Position numbers and translations under genes: made by a program. A stretch of DNA of 64,000 bases from Lachnospiraceae bacterium. Lineage in GTDB: Bacteria > Bacillota > Clostridia > Lachnospirales > Lachnospiraceae. This document shows, piece after piece, positions 28,390 to 36,965 of this stretch (positions are counted from its first letter, which is position 1; each line of letters starts with the position of its first letter). The stretch lies in assembly GCA_017432565.1 (NCBI GenBank), contig JAFRIW010000026.1, positions 1 to 64,000 on the forward strand, written 5' to 3'. The notes beneath the pieces were generated by a model. It was not told where the DNA came from, searched no databases, and saw only the letters and a list, made by a program, of their open reading frames with translations.

Positions 28390-30733
28390 TCCTGTAATCG
28401 GATGCCTGAAAGAGGACCTGCGCCGCAGGCTCTGGTCCATCGCGCTCTCCATACTCACCTTCTTTTTCGCCCTGCCGGTCAGCCTCTGTGTCATGATCAG
28501 CAATCAGCGCGGAAGCATTGTGGATAATCCTTATGCCGTACTGGCCCGGGAAATTCTGGAGATCTATGCAAAGCGCAGTATATTCCGGCATTATCAGAAC
28601 ATGGTCGGCCCCGGGAGCGCCGGGCTTACCCTCCTGCTCTCCCTTCTGGCTGTTGTTCTGGCAATTTCGGGTTTTGCCTGGCTGTTCTCCTCAAAACAGA
28701 CGGATTTCTACCACGCTATGCCCATCCGCCGGGAGAAGCTGTTCGGCGTCGTCCTGCTGAACGGCATCCTGATTGCCGCCGTGCCCTACGCAGTTTTCGG
28801 TGCGGCAGGCGGACTGATCATTATGCTGGCAACCGGCCGCAAGCTGGCACTGGTGCTGGCGCTGACGGGGTTCCTGTATCACATGACCCAGTTCCTGTTT
28901 GTCTATGCCGTCGCCGTGACCGCGGTCATGCTGACCGGCACGCTGATCGTCAGTATTCTGGCTTCCGGTGTCCTGCTGGGATACGGTCCGCTGCTGGTGT
29001 TCACTCTCAGCGGCTTCTTCACACAGTACTTTATCACGTATCTGCCGGATGAATCCCGGCTGTTCCGGATTATGGAGCACTCCTCCCCGCTTCTGTACGG
29101 TATGGATCTGACCGGAAGCTGCAATTCACACGGCTTTCTTCTGAAGGGAATCATCGCCGTGTGCTGGTTTGCGGTACTGACGCTCCTGAATCTTTATCTG
29201 TACAAAAAGCGCCCCTCCGAGGCGGCCGGGCGTGCAATCTGCTTCGACAGTACCCGTGCGCCGATCCGGATCGCCGTCAGCGTCCTCGCAGGTCTTTCTG
29301 TGAGTGCACTGATCCGCGAACTGTTAAGCGGTGCGTCGCGCATCGATGCATGGACCGTTTTCGCGGCGGTCTGCGGTGTCGTCGTGACCGGATGCGTGAT
29401 GGAAATCATTTATCACGCCGATTTTAAAAAACTTTTTGCCGGTCCTCTGCGCCTCGTGCTGTCCCTTGCGCTCACGCTCCTCGTGCTTGCCGTATTCCGC
29501 TTCGATCTGGCCGGTTACAATCTCTATCTGCCGGCGGCAGACAAGCTTGAATCGGCCGGTGTCTTCACCGACAGAATGGAGTCCAATCTCTGGGAGCTGC
29601 AGCAGCGTGTATCCCTGGAAGAAAACCTGTCCGACGGACAATACTACGTCTCTTATCAGAATGACCGGGACCAGCAGCTTTCACTGATCGACCGCATGAC
29701 GTATGAGAATCCGGACACAGTCCTTGCCATCGCGCAGGAAGGCATCCGCAGTCTGCGTCTCTACCCTGATATCCGGAGCGCTCAGCGTCAGCAGGGGATG
29801 CGCAGTTTCGGCTTCGTCAGTATTTCTTATCATCTGAGGAACGGGCGCACTGTCCGCAGACGCTATCCTGTGCAGAATCTGGAGCGCATCCGCACACAAC
29901 TGGACGAAGTGCATGACAGCAGTGCTTTCAAACAGGCCTGCTACCCTGTCCTGTCCCAGGATCCGGACACGCTCTTCGGCGCCAATTACCAGATTCCGGG
30001 CGGCACCTATCATGTTCCGCTCCTTTCATCGGACGAGGCAGAGCAGGCAAAATTAAAGGAACTTCTTACAACTTATCAGGAAGAGCTCCTGTCCCTGACT
30101 GCCGCCACACGCAGAAAGGAATGTCCGATCGCATGCCTGCAGTTCAAGGACTACGCGTTTCAGAATATGGTAGACATAATCCGGAATCAGGAAAACGGCT
30201 ATGTCGATGTTTTCAATGACATGATGTATTATCCGGTCTATCCCAGCTTTACCCGCACGATCGCTCTGCTGAATGAGTGCGGCGTGGATCTTTCGGATCC
30301 GCTGCATGAGGAAGCTGCTGAGTACATCCGCGTGTATGACTGCCGCTCCTTCTTCGACGGTGAAGAAGACTACACCGGTACAAAGCATCTTCCGCCGCTG
30401 ATCGTGGACGATCCGGATGAGATCCGTCAGATTCTGGCGGGCTGCTGGAGTTCGGATCTTCGGTATTCCAATTCCATGTACCCCCGCTATACAGGCCTGG
30501 ATCTCTATGCGGCCTATGATCCGGCTTTCTTTGCGGGCGACCGGCCCTCTGCAGACAGTAAAACCATTTATCCCGCTGCTGCAGACCGCCCCGCCGTGAC
30601 CCGGGAAGTCCTGTCAGAAGAAGTCCGTGAGTGCGGCCTGCTGCTCAGCGCCGATGCAATCCCCGCTTTCCTTAAGGAACACTACGGTCTGACGGATGAA
30701 GACATTCTTCTTGAAACCGGTACAGATTATTAA
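28364..30733 (+). CDS. Large ABC-2-like membrane protein (DUF6449-type layout)
   Basis: A 789-residue protein. The first ~370 residues contain about eight membrane helices (ABC-2-like permease; FYHAMPIRREKLFG loop). The remaining ~400 residues are soluble and probably outside the membrane. This layout is common for the partner of YtrB-type ATPases in Clostridia. Start overlaps the ATPase gene by 26 bases; a GGAGG site precedes the two ATG codons at 28364. Substrate unknown. Confidence 0.8.
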   Translation: MMSKSSSFNPVIGCLKEDLRRRLWSIALSILTFFFALPVSLCVMISNQRGSIVDNPYAVLAREILEIYAKRSIFRHYQNMVGPGSAGLTLLLSLLAVVLAISGFAWLFSSKQTDFYHAMPIRREKLFGVVLLNGILIAAVPYAVFGAAGGLIIMLATGRKLALVLALTGFLYHMTQFLFVYAVAVTAVMLTGTLIVSILASGVLLGYGPLLVFTLSGFFTQYFITYLPDESRLFRIMEHSSPLLYGMDLTGSCNSHGFLLKGIIAVCWFAVLTLLNLYLYKKRPSEAAGRAICFDSTRAPIRIAVSVLAGLSVSALIRELLSGASRIDAWTVFAAVCGVVVTGCVMEIIYHADFKKLFAGPLRLVLSLALTLLVLAVFRFDLAGYNLYLPAADKLESAGVFTDRMESNLWELQQRVSLEENLSDGQYYVSYQNDRDQQLSLIDRMTYENPDTVLAIAQEGIRSLRLYPDIRSAQRQQGMRSFGFVSISYHLRNGRTVRRRYPVQNLERIRTQLDEVHDSSAFKQACYPVLSQDPDTLFGANYQIPGGTYHVPLLSSDEAEQAKLKELLTTYQEELLSLTAATRRKECPIACLQFKDYAFQNMVDIIRNQENGYVDVFNDMMYYPVYPSFTRTIALLNECGVDLSDPLHEEAAEYIRVYDCRSFFDGEEDYTGTKHLPPLIVDDPDEIRQILAGCWSSDLRYSNSMYPRYTGLDLYAAYDPAFFAGDRPSADSKTIYPAAADRPAVTREVLSEEVRECGLLLSADAIPAFLKEHYGLTDEDILLETGTDY

Positions 30734-30767
30734 AAAGCACATTACCCCCTGTCCGTTCATACACACA

Positions 30768-30797
30768 GAAACAGCCGCCTTTTCGGGCGGCTGTTTC
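30768..30797 (+). terminator. Strong hairpin after the ABC operon
   Basis: A perfect 12-bp stem (GAAACAGCCGCC / GGCGGCTGTTTC) with a six-base loop, 35 bases past the stop. Only a short T-tract lies in the distal arm (GTTTC), but the stability fits an intrinsic terminator separating the ABC operon from the barnase gene. Confidence 0.75.
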
Positions 30798-30884
30798 AAC
30801 TCAGCCGGGAGAATCTCCGCCGGGGGGTGTTCCTGAATATGAATAAGCTTTGCAATCCGCTGAAACAAATGATACGCTGAATAC

Positions 30885-31529
30885 ATGAAAAAACACACTT
30901 TTACGAGTCACTCTTCCATCCGGGTACTTTACGGCAGGTCCGCGCTGCGGGCCCTGGTTCTGCTGTCCGTGCTGATGCTTCTCTTCACCGGCTGCGGGAA
31001 AAAAGTTGCCGCACCTGAGGTCCTCTCCGAAGAGCCATCGCAGACCGGCCAGCAGACACTCACTCTTCTGCCGGAGGATGAGGCCGAACCCGGTATTATT
31101 CTGCTTGACGAAACGGAAGCCGGACCGGAGGTCATTCAGCCTGAGGAACCGGAAGCTGCTTCGTTTGCAATCGATGAGGACGGCACCTATAACTCGAAGG
31201 ACGATGTGGCGCTCTATCTCTATACCTATGATCACCTGCCGGACAACTACATCACGAAGAAGGAAGCCCGCGCACTGGGCTGGACCGGAGGGTCTCTGGA
31301 AGAATACGCACCCGGCAAGAGTATCGGCGGCGACTACTTCGGAAATTACGAAGGACAGCTGCCGAAAAAGAAAGGCCGCGAATATCATGAGTGCGATATT
31401 GATACACTGGGCCGCAGAAACCGCGGCGCGCGGCGTATTATCTATTCCACTGACGGACTGATTTATTACACCGGCGACCACTATGAGACCTTTGTCCTTC
31501 TGTACGACAGTGACGGTCCTGTAGAGTAA
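30885..31529 (+). CDS. Barnase-family ribonuclease with lipoprotein-type signal
   Basis: A 214-residue protein. Residues about 18-37 form a signal peptide ending LLFTGC (Cys37), followed by an acidic linker and a barnase/RNase N1 domain (about 100-212). The catalytic trio is visible: Glu in YHECDID, Arg in RGARRIIYSTDG, and His in GDHYETF, in the order and context of barnase E73, R87, H102. It should cut RNA outside the cell, perhaps tethered to the membrane. The start lacks a good ribosome site; a TTGCAA-N17-TACGCT pair ends seven bases before the ATG, so a leaderless mRNA is possible. Barstar is next. Confidence 0.85.
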   Translation: MKKHTFTSHSSIRVLYGRSALRALVLLSVLMLLFTGCGKKVAAPEVLSEEPSQTGQQTLTLLPEDEAEPGIILLDETEAGPEVIQPEEPEAASFAIDEDGTYNSKDDVALYLYTYDHLPDNYITKKEARALGWTGGSLEEYAPGKSIGGDYFGNYEGQLPKKKGREYHECDIDTLGRRNRGARRIIYSTDGLIYYTGDHYETFVLLYDSDGPVE

Positions 31530-31569
31530 AAGATCTGTTTTCCGGAAAATAAACAGGAGAAGCTGCAAG

Positions 31570-31839
31570 ATGAAATCTGTCTATTACATTAACCTCGACG
31601 GCGTCCGAACCAAAGCCGCCCTGCATGAGCAGATAAGCTCCGCTCTGGAGCTGCCGGACTACTATGGCCGGAATCTGGATGCTCTCTATGATCTGCTGAG
31701 TGAGAGTCCGGAGCTTGATCTGATCTTCTACAACACAGAAAAAGCGGAGAGATCTCTCCCCGCTTACTTCCCTGCTCTTCGCCGGATGTGCGCCGATGCC
31801 GCTGCTTCCTGCGGACACCGCATCCGGTTTTATCCGTAA
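31570..31839 (+). CDS. Barstar-family ribonuclease inhibitor
   Basis: An 89-residue cytoplasmic protein with the barstar core (ALELPDYYGRNLDALYDLLSE), which in barstar carries the helix and Asp residues that plug the barnase active site. It lies 40 bases after the RNase gene with its own GGAGAAG site. It should protect the producer before secretion of the enzyme. Size matches barstar (89-90). Confidence 0.92.
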   Translation: MKSVYYINLDGVRTKAALHEQISSALELPDYYGRNLDALYDLLSESPELDLIFYNTEKAERSLPAYFPALRRMCADAAASCGHRIRFYP

Positions 31840-31879
31840 TCATAAAAGCCTGTCGTGCTGATCTCCGGCAGCCCGGCCG

Positions 31880-33853
31880 TCAGGCCGCGGCTGCTGTTTT
31901 CTTTCTGCCCATCAGATAATTGGTGGCCAGTGCCAGTCCGACCAGAGCGACGCCGACCAGGTCTGTCATGAGACCCGGAACAATCAGGCACAGACCGCCT
32001 GCGATCGACAGAATTCTCTGCCAGATCTTCTCATTGTCAAAGACATAGCCTTCCAGACCCGACGAAACACCGAACAGACCGATAATCGCCGTCAGTACAT
32101 TCAGAATCAGTCCCGTCGGCGTGACGTCGATCAGGAGCATCACAGGGTTCAGGGCAAAGATATACGGGATAATAAAGGCGGCGATCGCCAGCCTTGAGGC
32201 ATTCAAAGCCGTCCGCATCGGATTCGATTTCGCGATGGCGGAACCCGCATAAGCTGCCAGCGCAACCGGCGGTGTAATGTCTGCGACAATACCGAAATAG
32301 AACACGAACATATGCGCCGCGATGGGCTCGACGCCCATACCGGTGACCAGAATCGGCGCACAGGTTGTTGCCATGATGATGTAGTTGGCCGTCGTCGGAA
32401 CGCCCATGCCCAGGACAATGCTTGTCAGCATCGTCAGGAACAGCGCGATGATGACTCTCTTGCCCGCGACGGAAACAATTGCGGAAATCAGAATCTGACC
32501 GAGACCGGTCATTGTGACGACGCCTGCAATCACGCCAGCGACACCGCAGGCAATGGCCACGGAAATCGTATTTTTGGCGCCGCCTTCCAGAGCGTTCACA
32601 AAAAGCGTGGGCGTCATTCTCGTCTCCTTGCGCACCATACTCACGGCAATGGCGCACAGCGTGGCAAGAATGGCTGCGCGGGACATCGTAAAGCCCTTCA
32701 TGACCATGGCGACCAGAAGAATCAGCGGCAGCAGCAGATAGCCTTTCTGAATCACGAGCTTACCGAATTTGGGAAGCTCTTCTTTTGACAGGCCCTTCAG
32801 TCCCAGCTTCTTGGCTTCAAGGTGAACGCCGATGAAGATTCCGAGGAAGTACAGGAACGCCGGCAGAATGGCCTTGACGGCAATCAGTCCGTACTGAACG
32901 CCGACCATTTCCGCCATCAGGAATGCGGCCGCACCCATGATCGGGGGCATGATCTGTCCGCCGGTAGATGCCGCTGCTTCAACTGCGCCGGCAAATTCCG
33001 GCTTATATCCGGTTTTCTTCATCAGCGGAATGGTCACGGAACCGGTGGTGACGGTATTGGCCACGGAAGAACCGGAGACCATGCCGCACAGCGCACTCGA
33101 AATGACGGCAACCTTCGCGGGACCGCCGACAGAAGCGCCGGCGATGGAATTGGCGACATCAATGAAGAACTGTGAGATGCCGGTATATTCCAGGAAGGAG
33201 CCGAACAGAATAAACAATACAATGTAGGTCGAGCAGACACCGATGGGCGTGCCGATGACGCCGCCGGTGGTATAAAACAGATTGTAAACAATGGTTTTCA
33301 GGCTGTTTCCGGAAGCAAACGCATAGATCACGAAGGCGCCGGAAACACACAGAATCGGAATACCCACGACACGGCGGCAGGCTTCAAACAGGACCAGAAT
33401 ACCGATGACGCCCAGGACAATTTCCGGAGTGTGGATGCGCGTCGCCTGTTTGATGATTTTGCTGAAATTGATGACGAAGTAAAAATACGGAACTGCGCCG
33501 GCAATCATCAGAATCAGATCATACCACGGGATGTGATTCGGCTTCCCGGGCCTGCCCTTGCGGATCGGATACATGACAAAGGCAAAGACAATGATTGTTC
33601 CGAGGAAGGCTGCTCTCCGCACGCGCTCGTCCCAGTTCGCAATCAGGTTCATGTAAACCATCAGAAGGGAAAAAGCTGCAAGCAGGTAGCGCACGATTTT
33701 TCCGGGAACACCGACCCACTCTCTGGTGTTGGACTCCCGGTCGTACTTCTTCATGATTTCCTGGACATCATCCATCATTTCCGCCGAAGGCGCGGAAGCT
33801 GTGACGGACTGTGCCTGCTGCTTCATTTCCTCATTAACCTGTTTCTCACTCAT
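31880..33853 (-). CDS. TRAP transporter fused permease, TAXI type
   Basis: A 657-residue integral membrane protein that combines the small (DctQ-like) and large (DctM-like) TRAP subunits in one chain. Typical segments are GSFLEYTGISQFFIDVANS, GMVSGSSVANTVTTGSVTIPLMKKTGY and GMGVPTTANYIIMATT. These secondary transporters use the ion gradient and the TAXI binding protein encoded two genes upstream. Substrate is likely a carboxylate or amino acid. Start ATG 33853. Confidence 0.93.
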   Translation of the reverse strand: MSEKQVNEEMKQQAQSVTASAPSAEMMDDVQEIMKKYDRESNTREWVGVPGKIVRYLLAAFSLLMVYMNLIANWDERVRRAAFLGTIIVFAFVMYPIRKGRPGKPNHIPWYDLILMIAGAVPYFYFVINFSKIIKQATRIHTPEIVLGVIGILVLFEACRRVVGIPILCVSGAFVIYAFASGNSLKTIVYNLFYTTGGVIGTPIGVCSTYIVLFILFGSFLEYTGISQFFIDVANSIAGASVGGPAKVAVISSALCGMVSGSSVANTVTTGSVTIPLMKKTGYKPEFAGAVEAAASTGGQIMPPIMGAAAFLMAEMVGVQYGLIAVKAILPAFLYFLGIFIGVHLEAKKLGLKGLSKEELPKFGKLVIQKGYLLLPLILLVAMVMKGFTMSRAAILATLCAIAVSMVRKETRMTPTLFVNALEGGAKNTISVAIACGVAGVIAGVVTMTGLGQILISAIVSVAGKRVIIALFLTMLTSIVLGMGVPTTANYIIMATTCAPILVTGMGVEPIAAHMFVFYFGIVADITPPVALAAYAGSAIAKSNPMRTALNASRLAIAAFIIPYIFALNPVMLLIDVTPTGLILNVLTAIIGLFGVSSGLEGYVFDNEKIWQRILSIAGGLCLIVPGLMTDLVGVALVGLALATNYLMGRKKTAAAA

Positions 33854-33878
33854 ACCTTTTCTCCCTTCCGGTATGTTT

Positions 33879-34457
33879 TTACTGCTGCGGCACTTTCTGC
33901 TCTATACAGAGCCGCACTGCGGCATTCCTGCCGCACAGATCCCGGAGACTGATCTCTCCGTCTTCTCCGGCCGGTTCTTCCCGGTCCGTTCCCAGCTCCA
34001 GGATGCGCGCGCCGTCCGCGTAGTACCCGACTGTCAGAATGTGATCCGAGACTGTTCCCACCAGATAACACAGATCCGGCATCTCCTGCTCAAAGCCGGA
34101 GACCGTCATGGAACCGTCCTCACCGTAGGAAAGCGTCTGACCGTCTTCGATTTCCGTCTGGACCCCTGCTCCGAAGCCGTAGTAAATCGTCCGGTCCAGG
34201 ATAATCTTCTCATTCCGGATCTCATAACAGTCGATGACAGGGCTTTTGTTGACAGAATGGACAAAACCGACAGAAAATCTGTCTGCTTCGCTGACCGGGA
34301 TCTGAAGATAAATCTCCCCCGTGTCCTGATTCTTCACGGTCAGACACGGCTCCTGACGCATGCTGCGCGCCGCATGAAATCCGGTCAGAATAATAATCGC
34401 TGAAATTCCCGCTGCCAGAACAGCCGCAGGAAAGGCCCTGTTCTTAGATGATAACAT
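33879..34457 (-). CDS. DUF1850-domain protein of TAXI-TRAP loci
   Basis: A 192-residue protein with one N-terminal hydrophobic segment (AVLAAGISAIIILTGF) and a beta-rich part (VSEADRFSVGFVHSVNKSPVIDCYEI), the DUF1850 signature. DUF1850 genes are common in TAXI-TRAP operons; the role is unknown. A GTG start at 34472 is possible, but ATG 34457 fits the GGGGGT site better. Lies between the binding protein and the permease. Confidence 0.8.
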   Translation of the reverse strand: MLSSKNRAFPAAVLAAGISAIIILTGFHAARSMRQEPCLTVKNQDTGEIYLQIPVSEADRFSVGFVHSVNKSPVIDCYEIRNEKIILDRTIYYGFGAGVQTEIEDGQTLSYGEDGSMTVSGFEQEMPDLCYLVGTVSDHILTVGYYADGARILELGTDREEPAGEDGEISLRDLCGRNAAVRLCIEQKVPQQ

Positions 34458-34496
34458 AAAACCCCCGGACACAAAAGTTCTGGGTCCGCTGTCTGC

Positions 34497-34530
34497 AAAA
34501 CAGGGCCAGGCATAAAGCCCGGCCCGTTTT
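34497..34530 (-). terminator. Hairpin between the TAXI binding protein and DUF1850 genes
   Basis: AAAAC-GGGCC and GGCCC-(t)-GTTTT form a ten-pair stem with a GC-rich centre. Its position after an abundant binding-protein gene suggests partial termination or mRNA protection, so the solute-binding protein is made in excess of the permease. A second shorter hairpin (GGGAC / GTCCC) lies at about 34550-34566. Confidence 0.5.
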
Positions 34531-34575
34531 AACTGTTTCAGGAATCATCCCGGGACGCCTCTGTCCCCGGAAAGA

Positions 34576-35610
34576 TTACTTGATGGCGCCGATTTCCTTG
34601 AAGTACTTCTCTGCGCCCGGATGGAAAGGAACGGAAATACCGTCAACGGCATATGCTGTATCCAGCTCTTTGCCTTTCTCGTGGGTGGCGGTGATGTCGT
34701 CCTTGCTTTCGAAGATGGTCTTGACCAGCTCGTAGATCACGTCATCCGAAATCTTGTCGGAAGCGATCAGAGTCGCCTTGACGGTCACGGCGCTGACATC
34801 TTCGTCAATTCCCTTGTACATGCCGGCGGGAATGGTGTACTGTGCGTAGAAAGGATGTTCCTCGATGAGCTTCGCTGCATGCTCATCATCGATGGGAAGC
34901 AGGTTGACTTCATTGGTGGTGCACAGCTCAGTGAGAGCGGTGGTCGGCGGTCCTGCGGTTAAGAACGCAGCGTCAATCTTGCCGTCCTTAAGTGCATCAG
35001 CGGAATCGCCGAAGCCCAGGTTGTTGACCTGAATATCGTCGAAGGTAATATCATAAGCTTCCAGAATCTGGCGGGCATTGAACTCGGTTCCCGAACCGGC
35101 GTCACCGACGGAAACTCTCTTGCCCTTCAGCTCCTCAATGGAGGTGATGTCAGGGGAAGCGACGATCTGGATAACCTCGGAATACAGAGCAGCAACTGTC
35201 TTGAAGCTGGTCACTGCACCGTCCTCTTCAAACAGATCGGTTCCGTTCATGGCATAGTCCATAACGTCGTTCTGCACGACCGCGATGTCAGCCTCGCCGT
35301 CATCAATCAGGAAAATGTTAGCCTTGGATGCGCCGGTGGACTGGACGGTAATCTGGGACTGTGTCAGTTTGCTGTTCAGAACGTTGGCAAGAACACCGCC
35401 GTATGCATAGTAGGTTCCGGATGTGCCGCCTGTCGCAAACTTCAGGGAAACTGCATCACCGGAAGCTGCAGGTGCCGCTTCCTCCGCCGCCTCTGCTGCA
35501 GGAGCGGATTCCGCCTCTGCTGCCGGAGCGCTCGTGGATGAAGTGCAGCCCGCAAGGACCATGGAGCATGCAAGTGCCGCCGCAACAGCCGCCATAAGCT
35601 TTTTCTTCAT
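34576..35610 (-). CDS. TAXI-family TRAP solute-binding lipoprotein
   Basis: A 344-residue lipoprotein: signal MKKKLMAAVAAALACSMVLAGC with a good lipobox (LAGC), a linker rich in Ala/Glu/Ser, then the binding fold (LKFATGGTSGTYYAYGGVLANVL; VSVGDAGSGTEFNARQIL). It captures a small ligand outside the membrane and delivers it to the fused permease. ATG 35610 has an AAGGAGGAG site; the longer upstream frame is unlikely. Confidence 0.93.
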   Translation of the reverse strand: MKKKLMAAVAAALACSMVLAGCTSSTSAPAAEAESAPAAEAAEEAAPAASGDAVSLKFATGGTSGTYYAYGGVLANVLNSKLTQSQITVQSTGASKANIFLIDDGEADIAVVQNDVMDYAMNGTDLFEEDGAVTSFKTVAALYSEVIQIVASPDITSIEELKGKRVSVGDAGSGTEFNARQILEAYDITFDDIQVNNLGFGDSADALKDGKIDAAFLTAGPPTTALTELCTTNEVNLLPIDDEHAAKLIEEHPFYAQYTIPAGMYKGIDEDVSAVTVKATLIASDKISDDVIYELVKTIFESKDDITATHEKGKELDTAYAVDGISVPFHPGAEKYFKEIGAIK

Positions 35611-35637
35611 AAAAAACTCCTCCTTCATTGTTAGTTG

Positions 35638-35654
35638 GTATCCAAATTGGATAC
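35638..35654. promoter_or_regulatory. 17-bp palindrome in the leader of the TAXI gene (GTATCCAA-N-TTGGATAC)
   Basis: A perfect inverted repeat with 8-base arms and one central base, lying 18 bases after the -10 box and 28 bases before the start codon. A partly similar GATACAAT element follows it. Position fits a repressor site; the regulator is not in the window. Confidence 0.5.
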
Positions 35655-35671
35655 AATGATACAATGAACTC

Positions 35672-35700
35672 ATTATAATCGTTGTACCGCGTAAATTCAA
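35672..35700 (-). promoter_or_regulatory. Promoter of the TAXI-TRAP operon
   Basis: TTGAAT, a 17-base spacer and a perfect TATAAT on the minus strand, immediately after the DUF362 gene. The -10 lies about 60 bases before the binding-protein start. Confidence 0.75.
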
Positions 35701-35707
35701 TTCTTTT

Positions 35708-36937
35708 TTAACTGCGTTCACCCTGTCTCTGATCAAAATGCCTGATCAGCTTTCCGACCGGATTAAGATGAACCCGCATCGCACCCTGCGGGCAGAATTC
35801 CTGACAGCAGAAGCAGTGAATACATCTGCTCCGGTCAATCACCGGAATCCCCTCCATATGAATGGCCTTCGCCGGACAGACCTGCGCACATTTTCCGCAC
35901 TTGATGCACTCCCCCTTATGTACCTGCGGGCGGGAGGAAAAGATCCACTCAGCTGCTTTGCCAAACAGAGCGCCGCCCACACCGCCGGATGCAAAGGTGA
36001 TGCTCCTGGGCTTTGAGACCAGCTGAAAATCCGGCACACGCGCTTTTTCACAGGCATTTTTTCCGAGAATGGTCAGATCTGCTGTCCCGGCCGGTCCCAG
36101 TCCCCGCCGGTAAGCCTGCTCCAGCGTCGGGACACTGCTGCGGTCCAGACCGATCAGACCTGCGCAGGCCATATCCAGATTGTACGGGCTGCGGCTGGCC
36201 AGCAGAATGCCCATGTGACGGACCGTCCCGGCTGTGGGGCCGTTTCCCTCCATGGCATCAACGCCGTCCACAATATTCAGCACCGGCGTGAAGAACTCAT
36301 TCAGATCAATCATCAGATCGGCAAAAGACTGTGTGTCCGGAAACCGCATATGGCACTCCGGCTTTCCGGTGCCCGGAATGGTTCCGAAAAGATTTTTGAC
36401 ACTGCAGGTCATCGCCATCATGGCATGTGTCTTGAGCTTGGCAAAATCTATAATGGCATCTGCCCGGTCCAGCCAGGCAGTGTATTCGAAGGTTTTGAGA
36501 GAGGCGGCCTCCATAAAGACTGCTTCCCGTGAAGTGAAATCATCATTGAGACAGACCGGAAGGCCTTCCTCCCGGAGCCTTTGTACCATTTCCTCCAGGC
36601 CGCATGCCCGGTACACACTGCGCAGATGTCCTTCATTAAAGGTTCCGCCCGGGCTGTCGCCGATGATCACGGCCGCACCGCGGGCGCAGAGCATTCTGCA
36701 CAGCTCCCCGACCAGCGCGGGATGTGTCGTTGCCGCCTTTTCCGGTGCCATCATCGTAATCAGATTCACTTTGACGGCGACAGTCATGCCCTCCCTGACA
36801 AAATCCAGCGCATCAATCGGATCAAGAAGACGGCGAAGAGAAAGGCGGACCTCCTCCTCGTCATAAGATGAACAGGCGGCTGCCGAAACCGGCGCTTTCA
36901 GCCTGTCTGTCTGATCAGGAGCGATCCACCTTTTCAT
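35708..36937 (-). CDS. DUF362-domain protein with C-terminal 2[4Fe-4S] ferredoxin
   Basis: A 409-residue protein. The DUF362 part (about residues 40-290) includes AVIIGDSPGG and AIIDFAKLKTHAMM. The C-terminal part has two Cys clusters, CIKCGKCAQVCP and CIHCFCCQEFCP, each expected to carry a 4Fe-4S centre. The function of DUF362 is unknown; electron transfer is likely. A GAGGT site precedes the ATG. No operonic gene upstream. Confidence 0.88.
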   Translation of the reverse strand: MKRWIAPDQTDRLKAPVSAAACSSYDEEEVRLSLRRLLDPIDALDFVREGMTVAVKVNLITMMAPEKAATTHPALVGELCRMLCARGAAVIIGDSPGGTFNEGHLRSVYRACGLEEMVQRLREEGLPVCLNDDFTSREAVFMEAASLKTFEYTAWLDRADAIIDFAKLKTHAMMAMTCSVKNLFGTIPGTGKPECHMRFPDTQSFADLMIDLNEFFTPVLNIVDGVDAMEGNGPTAGTVRHMGILLASRSPYNLDMACAGLIGLDRSSVPTLEQAYRRGLGPAGTADLTILGKNACEKARVPDFQLVSKPRSITFASGGVGGALFGKAAEWIFSSRPQVHKGECIKCGKCAQVCPAKAIHMEGIPVIDRSRCIHCFCCQEFCPQGAMRVHLNPVGKLIRHFDQRQGERS

Positions 36938-36965
36938 GGGATACCTCTGTTTTCTGATTTATTGA

